Source: Bradyrhizobium neotropicale
Lineage (GTDB): Bacteria; Pseudomonadota; Alphaproteobacteria; Rhizobiales; Xanthobacteraceae
Reading direction: 5' to 3'
Assembly (NCBI RefSeq): GCF_001641695.1
Contig: NZ_LSEF01000042.1
Location: forward strand, 44,049 to 108,048
DNA: 64,000 bases
Both the position numbers and the translations under genes were made by a program. The notes under the pieces were generated by a model. It did no database searches. It had not been told where the DNA came from and was given only the letters and a program-made list of their open reading frames with translations. Positions 43,577 to 52,184 of this stretch are shown piece after piece (the stretch's first letter is position 1; each line of letters begins with the position of its first letter).

Positions 43577-44737
43577 TCAGTCGTCGACCAGCCCGTCGAC
43601 TTGTCGTCTGCCGAGCATGGCGTGCCTGCGGTAGTGATGCGCGCTGCCGCCAAACAGCGTGTCGAAGGCGATGAGCCGCTTGAAATAGGCGCCGACCTCG
43701 AGCTCCTCGGTGACGCCCATGCCGCCGTGAAGCTGGATCGATTGCTCGCCGACGAAGCGCGCGCATTTGCCGATCTTCGCCTTTGCTCCCGAGGCGGCCC
43801 GCGCGCGCTCGACCGGCGCTGCATCGACCTTCAGCGCGGCGCGCAGAGCCATCGAACGTGCCTCGTCGACCTGCATCGCCATGTCGGCGAGGCGATGGCG
43901 GATCACCTGGTTGGCGGACAGCGGCCGGCCGAACTGCTTGCGGATCTTGGTGTACTCCAGCGTCGTTTCCAGCAGCGTCTGCATGATGCCGACGGCCTCC
44001 GCGCCGAGTGCGGCCATGGCGCGGTCAACCGCCCATTCGATCGCGGGCAGCGCGCCGTCGCCGTCGCCGAGCAGGGCATCCTCCGGCAGATGCAGATCGG
44101 ACAGCGCGATGTTGCAGGCGCGCCCGCCGCCGAGGCGCGGATAGTCTGCGATCGCGAGGCTCGGCGTCCGCGCCGGCACCACAAACAGGCCGATCCGTCT
44201 CGATGGACCGCGATGATCATGGATATGCGCGGACACGATCATCTCGTCGGCGGCATGGCCGTCGAGCACCGCGATCTTGCTGCCGGCAAGGCGCCAGCCC
44301 TGCGCGGTCTTGTTCGCGATAGTCGTGACCCTGGCGAGATCGAACCGCGCCGCGCGTTCGGAATGCGCAAGGGCGAGCTTCAACGATCCGTCCGCGATCT
44401 TCGGTAGCCGCGCCCGCTTCTGCGCGGTGCTGCCGCATCTGTCGATCAGTGCAGCGCCCAGCACGACGGTCGCGACATAAGGCTCGGACACCAGCCCGCG
44501 GCCGAAGGCCTCCATCAAGATGCCGATCTCGACCGCGCCGCCGCCGAGCCCGCCAAACTCTTCCGCGATCGGCAGCGCCAGCCAGCCGAGCTCGGCAAAC
44601 TGCTTCCAGACCACCGGGCTGAAGCCGAGCGGATCGTTCGCCATCTTGCGGCGATGGTCGGCATCATAGCTTTCGGTCACGAAGCGCTCTGCGCTCTCGC
44701 GCAGCAGCTTTTGTTCATCACTGAGATTGAGATCCAT
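43577..44737 (-). CDS. Acyl-CoA dehydrogenase (first of two in operon)
   Basis: A 386-residue acyl-CoA dehydrogenase-like flavoprotein. The N-terminal helical domain (MDLNLSDEQKLLRESAERFV) and C-terminal domain (EYTKIRKQFGRPLSANQVIRHRLADMAMQ and QLHGGMGVTEELEVGAYFKRL) are typical. The middle FAD-binding strand is weaker than in the partner gene (LKLALAHSERAARFD in place of the usual TEPxxGSD motif), as often seen in one half of heterodimeric dehydrogenases. It starts 5 nt after the enoyl-CoA hydratase stop. Confidence 0.92.
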   Translation of the reverse strand: MDLNLSDEQKLLRESAERFVTESYDADHRRKMANDPLGFSPVVWKQFAELGWLALPIAEEFGGLGGGAVEIGILMEAFGRGLVSEPYVATVVLGAALIDRCGSTAQKRARLPKIADGSLKLALAHSERAARFDLARVTTIANKTAQGWRLAGSKIAVLDGHAADEMIVSAHIHDHRGPSRRIGLFVVPARTPSLAIADYPRLGGGRACNIALSDLHLPEDALLGDGDGALPAIEWAVDRAMAALGAEAVGIMQTLLETTLEYTKIRKQFGRPLSANQVIRHRLADMAMQVDEARSMALRAALKVDAAPVERARAASGAKAKIGKCARFVGEQSIQLHGGMGVTEELEVGAYFKRLIAFDTLFGGSAHHYRRHAMLGRRQVDGLVDD

Positions 44738-44742
44738 CGTCT

Positions 44743-45597
44743 CTACTCCGCGGCCGCCGGTGGCTTGCGCACCGAGGGATGCAGGCCGGATGGATCGACC
44801 ACCATGCCGAACTCCTGAAGATTGTGAGCGTGGCAGAGCTGATGCAGCGCGAAGGCCTGGTCGATCGCGGCCGGCTGACCCATCACATCGATCGAGCGGT
44901 TGACGGCCTCCTTGGTCAGCTTTAGCGCGAATGACGGTCTTGTGGCGATGCTGCGCGCTAAGGCCAGCACGGCGGTCGACAATTCCGCGCGCGGCACGAC
45001 CCGGTTGACCATGCCGAGCTGATGCGCCTCCTGCGCGCTCCAGCTGTCGGCCGTGAACAAGAATTCCTTGGCCTTGCGTGGACCGAGCTCCCAGGGATGC
45101 ACGAACCATTCGACACCACAGACGCCCATGGTGACGACAGGGTCGCAGAACTGGGCATCGTCGCTGGCGACAATGAGGTCGCAGGCCCAGGCCAGCATCA
45201 GGCCGCCGGCGATGCATTTGCCGTGCACCTCGGCGATGGTCGGCTTGGCAAGGTTGCGCCAGCGCCGGGTGATCTGGAGATAGATTTCCTGCTCGCGCGC
45301 GAAGCGGCCATGGGCGCCAGCTTCAGCGAAGCCGCCCCAATTTCCGATCGGCGGAAAATCGACGCCTGCGGCATTCCTGCCACCCGGGCGCAGGTCATGA
45401 CCGGAGGAGAAGTGCGGACCATTGCCGGCGAGGATGATCACCTTGACCGCATCGTCCTGCACCGCCGCATCGAAGGCGGCGTTGAGGTCGTAGGTCATTT
45501 GCAGGTTCTGCGCGTTACGCGCCTCGGGCCGGTTCATCACGATCCGGGTAATCGCCGGCTCCGGCCGCTCCACGAGGATGGTCTCGAACGAGGACAT
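44743..45597 (-). CDS. Enoyl-CoA hydratase/isomerase-family protein
   Basis: A 284-residue crotonase-fold enzyme. The oxyanion-hole segments are present: AGNGPHFSSGHDL and KCIAGGLMLAWACDLIVASDDAQFCDP. One usual catalytic Glu position is changed (GVCGVEWFVHPWELG retains other acidic groups), so the exact reaction (hydration, isomerisation, hydrolysis) is uncertain. It leads a four-gene acyl-CoA operon and starts divergent from lemA. The ATG follows ccaggggaac. Confidence 0.9.
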   Translation of the reverse strand: MSSFETILVERPEPAITRIVMNRPEARNAQNLQMTYDLNAAFDAAVQDDAVKVIILAGNGPHFSSGHDLRPGGRNAAGVDFPPIGNWGGFAEAGAHGRFAREQEIYLQITRRWRNLAKPTIAEVHGKCIAGGLMLAWACDLIVASDDAQFCDPVVTMGVCGVEWFVHPWELGPRKAKEFLFTADSWSAQEAHQLGMVNRVVPRAELSTAVLALARSIATRPSFALKLTKEAVNRSIDVMGQPAAIDQAFALHQLCHAHNLQEFGMVVDPSGLHPSVRKPPAAAE

Positions 45598-45765
45598 GGC
45601 GTTCCCCTGGCGCTTTTCGTCTTGTTGCTCCAAGTTGACTATGTCGCCCGGTGATAGGCAAGAGGCTTGCGTCAGTCGGCTGCTTTTCGCGCCATGGGTG
45701 CAAGACGTCTGGCGTCCCGCGTGCTCTATCTGATAGCTTGCCTGGATTCCACCGGGAGAAATTTG

Positions 45766-46374
45766 ATGCGCAAGATTCTGACAGTGCTGGCGGCGCTGGC
45801 CTCGCTCAGCCTGACCAATTGCGGCTACAACGCGATCCAGAGCCAGGATGAGCAGATCAAGGCCAACTGGTCGGAGGTCGTGAATCAGTACCAGCGCCGC
45901 GCCGATCTCGTGCCCAATCTCGTCAACTCGGTGAAGGGCTTTGCCCAGCAGGAGAAGGACGTGCTGCTCGGGGTCACCAATGCGCGCGCCAAGGTCGGCA
46001 GCATCCAGGCGACGCCCGAGGTGCTCAACGATCCTGCAGCCTTCCAGAAATTCCAGGCTGCTCAGGGTGAGCTCTCCAGCGCGCTGTCTCGGCTGCTGGT
46101 CGTCACCGAGAATTACCCGCAGCTCAAATCGGACGCCCTGTTCAAGGACCTGATGTCGCAGCTCGAAGGTACCGAGAACCGCATCACGGTGGCGCGCAAC
46201 CGTTACATCAAGGCGGTGCAGGACTACAACGTCACCATCCGCTCGTTCCCGACCAACTTCACGGCGATGGCGTTCGGCTACAAGGAGAAGCCGAACTTCT
46301 CGGTCGACAACGAGAAGGAGATCTCGACTGCGCCGAAGGTGGATTTCAATCCGGCACCGGCGCCGTCGAAGTAA
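45766..46374 (+). CDS. lemA: LemA-family lipoprotein
   Basis: A 202-residue LemA protein: long antiparallel helices after an N-terminal membrane anchor. Here the N-terminus carries a lipobox (SLTNC, Cys 19), so it is probably a lipoprotein and not a transmembrane protein. The family signature ANWSEVVNQYQRRADLVPNLVNSVKG is clear, as are LLVVTENYPQLKS and ENRITVARNRYIKAVQDYN. It leads a cluster with two TPM-domain genes, a standard genomic neighbourhood for LemA. The role is unknown, perhaps in membrane protein quality or envelope stress. Confidence 0.92.
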   Translation: MRKILTVLAALASLSLTNCGYNAIQSQDEQIKANWSEVVNQYQRRADLVPNLVNSVKGFAQQEKDVLLGVTNARAKVGSIQATPEVLNDPAAFQKFQAAQGELSSALSRLLVVTENYPQLKSDALFKDLMSQLEGTENRITVARNRYIKAVQDYNVTIRSFPTNFTAMAFGYKEKPNFSVDNEKEISTAPKVDFNPAPAPSK

Positions 46375-46415
46375 ACGCGTTCGATTTTGCGGATGCGCGT
46401 TATCCCACCCACCGG

Positions 46416-46518
46416 CGTCATTCCCCGCGAAAGCGGGGAATGCAGTACGCCGCGGCTTCTCCGTATCCTGCCGGCGTCTCTGGAATACTGGATCGCCCGG
46501 TCGAGCCGGGCGATGACA
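46416..46518. repeat. Degenerate REP-like repeat spanning a gene start
   Basis: cgtcattccccgcgaaagcg opens it and a hairpin atcgcccggtcgagccgggc with cgat closes it. The ATG of the next gene (46513) is in the right arm of that last hairpin. Confidence 0.75.
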
Positions 46519-47436
46519 GCGAGATTGTTGCGCGCTTGTTCCGTCTTCTTGTCGCGGGGCATCCTTCTGCTTGCGCTGTTCCTCACCTTTACCTTCGCCG
46601 CCGCAGCCGACGTCGCCGTGCCGCAGCTCACGGGGCGCGTCGTCGACCAGACCGGTACGTTGTCGAGCGGCGCCATCGCTTCGCTCGACCAGAAGCTCAG
46701 GGATTTCGAGGCGAAGAAGGGTAGCCAGATTGCTGTCCTGATCGTGCCGACGACACAGCCGGAGACGATCGAGCAGTATTCGATCCGCGTTGCGGACGCC
46801 TGGAAGATCGGACGGAAGAAGGTCGACGACGGCGCGATCCTGCTGATCGCCAAGAACGACCGCCATTTGCGCATCGAGGTCGGCTACGGCCTCGAAGGCG
46901 CGCTAACCGACGTCAACTCGCGGCGGATCATCGACGAGGTCATCACGCCGAAGTTCAGGACGGGCGACTTCGCCGGCGGCATCTCTGACGGCGTCGATCG
47001 CATGATTCGCGCGATCGACGGTGAGCCGTTGCCGGCGCCCGCGCGCAGTACGAACTTCAGCAGCGATCTGAACGATTTCGGACCTGTCATTCCCTTCGCT
47101 TTGTTCGCTTCGTTGTTCGTCGGAGGAATCCTGCGCACGATGCTCGGGCGATTGCTCGGCTCGGTCGCGACCGGTGGCGTGCTCGCGGCGCTCGCCTGGT
47201 TCATGGTCGGCTCCGCCGGCATCGCGCTGGCCGTCGGCGTCATCGCCTTCATCCTCGCTTTCATCGCCGATCTCTTTCCGATGGCGACGGGGCCAGGCAC
47301 GGGCTCGTCGCGCGGCGGCTCCTGGTCGAGCGGTTCGGGCGGCGGCTGGAGCAGCGGCTCCTCGTCGAGCGACAGCGGCAGCTTCAGCGGCGGGGGCGGC
47401 AGCTTTGGCGGCGGCGGCGCCTCGGGGAGCTGGTAG
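46513..47436 (+). CDS. TPM-domain protein, YgcG family
   Basis: A 307-residue membrane protein. An N-terminal signal helix (GILLLALFLTFTFAAAAD) is followed by the TPM domain (about 34-155: LTGRVVDQTGTLSSGAIASLDQKL; SQIAVLIVPTTQPETIEQYSIRV; GRKKVDDGAILLIAKNDRHLRIEVGYGLEGALTD), then two or three membrane helices (about 195-257) and a Gly/Ser-rich C-terminal tail of low complexity. It forms a cluster with lemA and another TPM gene 2 nt downstream. The start is uncertain: this ATG lies inside a REP hairpin and has no good purine-rich ribosome site. Confidence 0.85.
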   Translation: MTARLLRACSVFLSRGILLLALFLTFTFAAAADVAVPQLTGRVVDQTGTLSSGAIASLDQKLRDFEAKKGSQIAVLIVPTTQPETIEQYSIRVADAWKIGRKKVDDGAILLIAKNDRHLRIEVGYGLEGALTDVNSRRIIDEVITPKFRTGDFAGGISDGVDRMIRAIDGEPLPAPARSTNFSSDLNDFGPVIPFALFASLFVGGILRTMLGRLLGSVATGGVLAALAWFMVGSAGIALAVGVIAFILAFIADLFPMATGPGTGSSRGGSWSSGSGGGWSSGSSSSDSGSFSGGGGSFGGGGASGSW

Positions 47437-47438
47437 TC

Positions 47439-47936
47439 ATGAGCATAGGGCGTATCACCCGGCATCTCTTCCAGCACCATTGGCGCGCCAAGCAGGTGTT
47501 CACACCAGCCGTGCTCGACCGCATCGAGCAGGCGATCAAACGCTGTGAAGCCACCCATGCCGGCCAGGTCCGCTTCGTCGTCGAGGGCGCGCTCGACGGC
47601 GCGGCGCTGTTCCGCGACCAGCCGGCACGCGCGCGCGCGCTGGACGTGTTCTCGCATTTGCGGATCTGGGACACCGCGCACAACAACGGCGTCCTGATCT
47701 ATCTCCTGCTCGCCGATCGCGACGTCGAGATCATCGCCGACCGCGGTATCGATGCGGACGTTGGGGCTGAGGGCTGGGAAAAGATCTGCCGTGCGATGGA
47801 GGCCGAGTTCAGGTCCGGCCAGTTCGAGCGCGGCGCCATCGGCGGCATCGAGGCGGTGTCGCGGGAGCTGGCGAAGCATTTTCCGCCGAGGGGGCCGCAT
47901 CCGAACGAGCTGCCGGACAGGCCGGTGGTGATGTGA
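47439..47936 (+). CDS. TPM-domain protein, short form
   Basis: A 165-residue protein containing a TPM domain without a signal peptide: RIEQAIKRCEATHAGQVRFVVEG, then LRIWDTAHNNGVLIYLLLADRDVEIIADRGID. It starts 2 nt after the YgcG-like gene, so the two are translated together. The chain resembles the second TPM gene often found behind lemA. Likely cytosolic or membrane-bound via the upstream partner; function unknown. Confidence 0.85.
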   Translation: MSIGRITRHLFQHHWRAKQVFTPAVLDRIEQAIKRCEATHAGQVRFVVEGALDGAALFRDQPARARALDVFSHLRIWDTAHNNGVLIYLLLADRDVEIIADRGIDADVGAEGWEKICRAMEAEFRSGQFERGAIGGIEAVSRELAKHFPPRGPHPNELPDRPVVM

Positions 47937-47970
47937 CTTCAGCCAAGCGGGGGGCAAAGGCGAACCCCGA

Positions 47971-47999
47971 TGTCGTCTGGCGAAAGCCAGGACGACATT
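47971..47999. repeat. REP-like hairpin between convergent genes
   Basis: tgtcgtctggc gaaa gccaggacgaca, a stem with a GAAA tetraloop and one bulged position. Related to 30718-30745. It may protect mRNA 3' ends of the genes on both sides; no T-run is present. Confidence 0.7.
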
Positions 48000-48051
48000 G
48001 TGGAGGCGTCGAGCATCCCCTCGTGCACGGACGCACGACGCGAAGTGCCGT

Positions 48052-48864
48052 CTAATCATCCAGCTTGTTCAAATCCCGCACCGACTGCATGATCGGCTCG
48101 AAATTCGAACGCGCATCGAGTGCATCGAACAGTTGCGCGGTGTCCTCCAGCAGGCCGTGCGAGCGTGCGATCGCAATGCGCACATCTTCCTGCGGCGTAT
48201 CTGACAGCCTGCCGTGGCCCGAGAGCAGGATCTTCGAATCCAGCCCCTTCAGCCGTTCGAGCGACTGGATGTAGTCGGCGATGCTGCCGGAGCCGAACAC
48301 GCCGCCCATCACGCCGCCGGGCATCAAGGTGTCCGCGGCGAACAACAGGCCCTTGTCCTGGTCGAACAGCGTGATGCAGGCCGAGGTGTGGCCCGGCGTG
48401 TGCATCACGTTGAGGCGGAAATTGCCGAGGTCGATCAGATTGCCTTCCTCGAGCCAGATGTCGATGTTGATCGGCACGTTCGGCTCGTTGAACATCTTGC
48501 GCAGCATCGAGAAGTCGTCGCGCAGCATGATCTTGTTGGCGGCGAGGCGATGGGCGGCGATGAAGGTACGGCGCTCGTTGAAATGCCAGGCGGCGCCGAT
48601 GTGGTCGAGATGCTCGTGGCTCAGCACCACCATGTCGATCTTCTCGGGCGGACACTCGGCGAAGTTCAGGCATTCCACCATCGCCGGAAAGTTGGTGGAG
48701 AGCCCGACGTCGATCAGGATGGTGCGCGCCGAGCCGCGCACCAGATAGGCGTTGGCGGCGCGATTGGAAAAGCGGATCTGATAGACGTCCTCCGCCGCCT
48801 GGATCAGCGAGCAGGTGTCGTTCTTCATCAGGATCGGGAAGGCCGTCGGCTTGCGGTCGCTCAT
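48052..48864 (-). CDS. Metallo-beta-lactamase-fold hydrolase
   Basis: A 270-residue MBL-fold protein. The zinc-binding signature HxHxDH is intact in SHEHLDHIGA, and the other ligands are seen in HTPGHTSACITLF, FAADTLMP and LSGHGRL. The N-terminal strands (YQIRFSNRAANAYLVRGSARTILIDVGL) are typical of glyoxalase II-like or lactonase-like members. The ATG overlaps the stop of a cyclic-nucleotide-binding gene by 4 nt, so the two are coupled. The substrate is not known. Confidence 0.9.
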   Translation of the reverse strand: MSDRKPTAFPILMKNDTCSLIQAAEDVYQIRFSNRAANAYLVRGSARTILIDVGLSTNFPAMVECLNFAECPPEKIDMVVLSHEHLDHIGAAWHFNERRTFIAAHRLAANKIMLRDDFSMLRKMFNEPNVPINIDIWLEEGNLIDLGNFRLNVMHTPGHTSACITLFDQDKGLLFAADTLMPGGVMGGVFGSGSIADYIQSLERLKGLDSKILLSGHGRLSDTPQEDVRIAIARSHGLLEDTAQLFDALDARSNFEPIMQSVRDLNKLDD

Positions 48865-49232
48865 GGCTGCGCTGCCCGGTAGGTGACGGCGTTGGAGGCG
48901 CGCAGGCGCTTGGAGAGCGCGTCCATCACCATCAGCGCGAAGGCCGGCTGCTGGCTGACGAGATAGACGAAACGGGCGTGGTTGATCTTCATCACCCGCG
49001 TATTCGGCGCCGCCGCGATCGCGGTTGCCGAGCGCGCCGAGCCGTCGATCACGGCCATCTCGCCGAAGAACTCGCCCTTGCCGAGGGTGATGATGGTGGT
49101 CTTGGTGATGCCGGCGACCTTGGCAATCTCGACCTCGCCGTCAAGCACGACGAACAGCTCGCGGCCGGTCGAGCCTTCCTCGAAGATGACGTCACCGACA
49201 CCAAACTCGTTGATGCACTTCTCGATCGTCAT
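48861..49232 (-). CDS. Stand-alone cyclic-nucleotide-binding domain protein
   Basis: A 123-residue protein that is almost wholly one cNMP-binding (CAP-type) domain, without a DNA-binding domain. The phosphate-binding cassette is intact: GEFFGEMAVIDGSARSATAIA, with the Glu and Arg that bind ribose and phosphate. The ATG follows ggggaggca. Its stop overlaps the start of the MBL-fold gene (ATGA). The pair may form a cNMP-controlled hydrolase; an adenylate cyclase gene lies at 60.5-62.2 kb in this window, though no link is shown. Confidence 0.87.
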   Translation of the reverse strand: MTIEKCINEFGVGDVIFEEGSTGRELFVVLDGEVEIAKVAGITKTTIITLGKGEFFGEMAVIDGSARSATAIAAAPNTRVMKINHARFVYLVSQQPAFALMVMDALSKRLRASNAVTYRAAQP

Positions 49233-49511
49233 TGTGCCTCCCCTTGGCACCCCCTGGCCTTCTGGCTGACGGGACGCGCCATGTTAGCCGCGGACCAAGG
49301 TCCGGCAAACAAGCCGTTCGACGGAGACGGCGCATGCCGCAAGGCAGCATCGGCTGACAATTTGTTTCCCGGCCGCCACGCCGGTTCCACTTTCCCGGCC
49401 AAATTCGGCCTCGGATGAGTTCCTAAAATTTCGGTAAGCGGGTCCGAAGGTAAGGATTTCGCAAGCAATGAAAGTTACCAAAAGGTCAATCTTGAGTGGA
49501 GTATTTGAGCC

Positions 49512-50513
49512 GTGAGCGAAGCAATGCCCGAAGGCCAGGAGACTGGCGCCCTTGATGCCGCTGCCGCGCCGCAGGCCGTCGAGGCTGGCGCCGGCATCGA
49601 GGCCCCCTCGATCGCCCCCGACCACGAGGCGCCCCCCCAGCCGGACGAGGCGAAGGTCGAGGCGCCGCGGATCGTGGTGCCGAAGCTCAGCGCCAGCCAG
49701 GAGGCCGAACCCAAGATCGAGGCCAAGGCTGAAGCCAAGCTCGAGACGAAGCCCGGCAAGCTCATTGTCATGGCACCCTCGGACCGCTCCTGGGACCGTG
49801 AGGATTTCGCCCCGCATGTGAAGGCTGAGGAGCCGCGCGAGGCGGGCGGCAAGCGGCGCATGTCGGCGATGGCCGCGGTGATCGCGCTCGCCGGCTGCGT
49901 CGGTGCGGTCAGCGGCGCGCTGGCGACCGCCGGTGTGATGCATTTCGCCGCCAGCCCGCCCCCGGCGCCGGCCCAGGTGGCCGACACCAGCGCGCTGGAG
50001 AGCTCGGTCGCCCGGATCGATGCCGACGTCGTCGCGCTCAAGGCCAGTGTCGAGCACACCTCGAAGACCGGCCTCAGCCAGTTCAACCGGACCAACGACC
50101 GTCTCGACAAGATCGAGAAGGCGCAGGCCGAGCCGATGGCCAAGCTGGCAAAGCTGTCCGAGACCGTCGATAAGCTCCGCGCCACGCCGCCCGCCGCGCC
50201 CGCGCAGGCCGCAGCCGCGGCACCCGCGAAGGAGACCACCGGCTCGATCGCTCCGACCCAGGTTGCCACCGCCGCAGCTGGGCCGGCCCCAGTGCCCGCC
50301 GCGCCCAAGACCGAGGTCGGCCGGCTGCCGACGATCGAAGGTTGGGTGCTGCGCGACGTCGCCAATGGCGGCGCGCTGATCGAGGGCCGGGGAGGCCTCT
50401 ACGAGGTCTATGCCGGCGATCCCTTGCCCGGCCTTGGCCGCGTCGACGCGATCCGCCGCCAGGATGGCCGTTGGGTGGTCGTCACCAGCAAGGGCCTGAT
50501 CGTCGCGCGCTGA
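49512..50513 (+). CDS. Single-pass membrane protein with coiled coil, unknown function
   Basis: A 333-residue protein of no recognised family. The first 110 residues are disordered and rich in Ala, Glu, Pro and Lys; one membrane helix spans about 117-140 (MAAVIALAGCVGAVSGALATAGVMHFAA); a coiled coil follows (about 155-215); a Pro/Ala linker leads to a compact C-terminal domain (about 275-333, LPTIEGWVLRDVANGGALIEGRGGLYEVYAGDPLPGLG). The layout is like envelope-spanning tethers, with the C-terminal domain in the periplasm. The GTG start at 49512 is weakly supported. It is a single gene with a strong terminator. Confidence 0.78.
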   Translation: MSEAMPEGQETGALDAAAAPQAVEAGAGIEAPSIAPDHEAPPQPDEAKVEAPRIVVPKLSASQEAEPKIEAKAEAKLETKPGKLIVMAPSDRSWDREDFAPHVKAEEPREAGGKRRMSAMAAVIALAGCVGAVSGALATAGVMHFAASPPPAPAQVADTSALESSVARIDADVVALKASVEHTSKTGLSQFNRTNDRLDKIEKAQAEPMAKLAKLSETVDKLRATPPAAPAQAAAAAPAKETTGSIAPTQVATAAAGPAPVPAAPKTEVGRLPTIEGWVLRDVANGGALIEGRGGLYEVYAGDPLPGLGRVDAIRRQDGRWVVVTSKGLIVAR

Positions 50514-50536
50514 GCCGCCGATATCCGACTTTCAAA

Positions 50537-50573
50537 GAGGCGCTTCACCACGATGTGAAGCGCCTTTTTGCTT
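50537..50573 (+). terminator. Rho-independent terminator
   Basis: A perfect 11-bp stem aggcgcttcac/gtgaagcgcct (50538-50565) with a 6-nt loop, followed by ttttgctt. It ends the membrane-protein gene. Confidence 0.9.
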
Positions 50574-50606
50574 GAATAGGCGGACCAGCGCGGTGTTAGT
50601 GGAGAC

Positions 50607-52157
50607 ATGAGCCGCGCGTTGCGAATTCTCGTTGCTGCCGTCGTGCTGTTCGGCGGCCTCATTTCGCTATCGGCGGCGGAGAATGCGCCGCTCGAACGCG
50701 GCACCGCGATCACCGATCCCGATTTACTGCGCAAGCTCGATCAGAGCGATACGCTCACGATCTCGCGCCTGTTGTGGCCGGAGCGGAACGCGGATTTTCC
50801 GTTGACGACGGACCTCCTGTTCTCATCGCTGCCGCCGCTCAAGGAGATTCCGCCGGCGATCGACGCGGAGTTCGACCGCTATGTCGCGCAATACAGGGCG
50901 GCGTCGCCGACCGAGAGCATTGGCGTCGGCGAAGGCTTTGACGTCCATCTGTTCGACCGCGCCTTCCTGAAATCCCCCGACACCCGCTTCGTGCTCGCCG
51001 GTATCGTCAACCGCATGGACCGCGCCTACGTTTCGGAAGACTCCTGCGGCGAGATCCGCCTGATCTACCGGCTGGCGCGCTTCGACGGCAATCCCGACGG
51101 CGGCAAGACCGCGACGCGCCTGCCGATGACGCTCAACCTGGTGATGAAGGCGAGGGACGCGCGCCAGACCGATTCAAACGGCAAGCCGATCACTTGCGCC
51201 GAGGTCGCGCGGCGCTGGCTCGACAATGGCGATTGGCAGGGGCTGATCGGCAGCGTTTCTTTTCCCTACGATGCGATGATCGACCGGATCGAGACCAACA
51301 TCCAGATCTCGGTCGCGCCGAAATCGGCGCTGCACGATTTCCGCTCGGACTATCTTCTCAAGGTCTTCAGGTACAACCACGACACAAAACTGTTCGAGGA
51401 ATCGACGCTGGAGAACCAGATCGACCGCGACAGGATCCTCGCCGACGATGCGCTCCGACGCGACTTCAAGGCGTGGCTGCTCGACCCCGAAAATCTTCGC
51501 GAGTTCGATCGCGGCACGGTGCTGATCCCCGAAAAGTTCCTGGCCAAGGCCGCGGTGGCGCCGACGCCCGCTGGCGTCGATGCCTCGGCGTTGCAGCCGG
51601 AGTTCGGCATGATGCAGGGAGAGGGGAAAGGCGAGGGCAAGGCCGAACCGGTCTTCACCGACAGTGACGTGGTCGGCGCGCTGAAACAGGCGGCCGCGCG
51701 CGGCATCACCATGGAGAACATCCGCTCCGTCGCGGGCTTCCAGCGCCGCCTCAACGACGTCACCTGCGCCGGCTGCCATCAGACCCGCGGCATCGGCGGT
51801 TTCCATTTTCCGGGCGTGGATTGGCTCGCGGACAAGCCGTCCAATTCCACCATCGTGCCGGCCTCGCCGCACTTCTTCGGCGACCAGATCCGCCGCCGCG
51901 ATATCCTGACCGCGTTCGCCGAAGGCAAGCGTCCTGATTTCTCACGCGGATTTGCCAGCCGGCCGCAGACCCGCGGCAGCCGGGAGCTGGCGGGCACCGA
52001 ATATCAGGACGGCTGGGGCGCGCACTGTTCCCTGCAAAATGCGGGATCGGGAACGGCTGACAAGAGTTTTACGTCATGGACCTGTGCTACAGGTCTCACC
52101 TGTCAGGCTGCTTCGGCATCGAGCCGCATCGGCATGTGTTTCATCAAGACGCGTTAA
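50607..52157 (+). CDS. Exported protein with a single CxxCH heme motif
   Basis: A 516-residue protein with a signal peptide (LVAAVVLFGGLISLSAA). The long N-terminal part is of no family I recognise (FDVHLFDRAFLKSPDTRFVLAGIVNRMDRAY; IRLIYRLARFDG). At about residue 387 a CAGCH heme-c site appears (VTCAGCHQTRGIGGFHFPGVDW), and the C-terminal part is rich in paired Cys (HCSLQ, WTCATGLTCQ, MCFIKT), suggesting disulfides in the periplasm. It may be a c-type cytochrome or an enzyme with one heme, but the reaction is unknown. Confidence 0.8.
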   Translation: MSRALRILVAAVVLFGGLISLSAAENAPLERGTAITDPDLLRKLDQSDTLTISRLLWPERNADFPLTTDLLFSSLPPLKEIPPAIDAEFDRYVAQYRAASPTESIGVGEGFDVHLFDRAFLKSPDTRFVLAGIVNRMDRAYVSEDSCGEIRLIYRLARFDGNPDGGKTATRLPMTLNLVMKARDARQTDSNGKPITCAEVARRWLDNGDWQGLIGSVSFPYDAMIDRIETNIQISVAPKSALHDFRSDYLLKVFRYNHDTKLFEESTLENQIDRDRILADDALRRDFKAWLLDPENLREFDRGTVLIPEKFLAKAAVAPTPAGVDASALQPEFGMMQGEGKGEGKAEPVFTDSDVVGALKQAAARGITMENIRSVAGFQRRLNDVTCAGCHQTRGIGGFHFPGVDWLADKPSNSTIVPASPHFFGDQIRRRDILTAFAEGKRPDFSRGFASRPQTRGSRELAGTEYQDGWGAHCSLQNAGSGTADKSFTSWTCATGLTCQAASASSRIGMCFIKTR

Positions 52158-52184
52158 GCCGGCAACAGCGATTTTGGTTGACCC

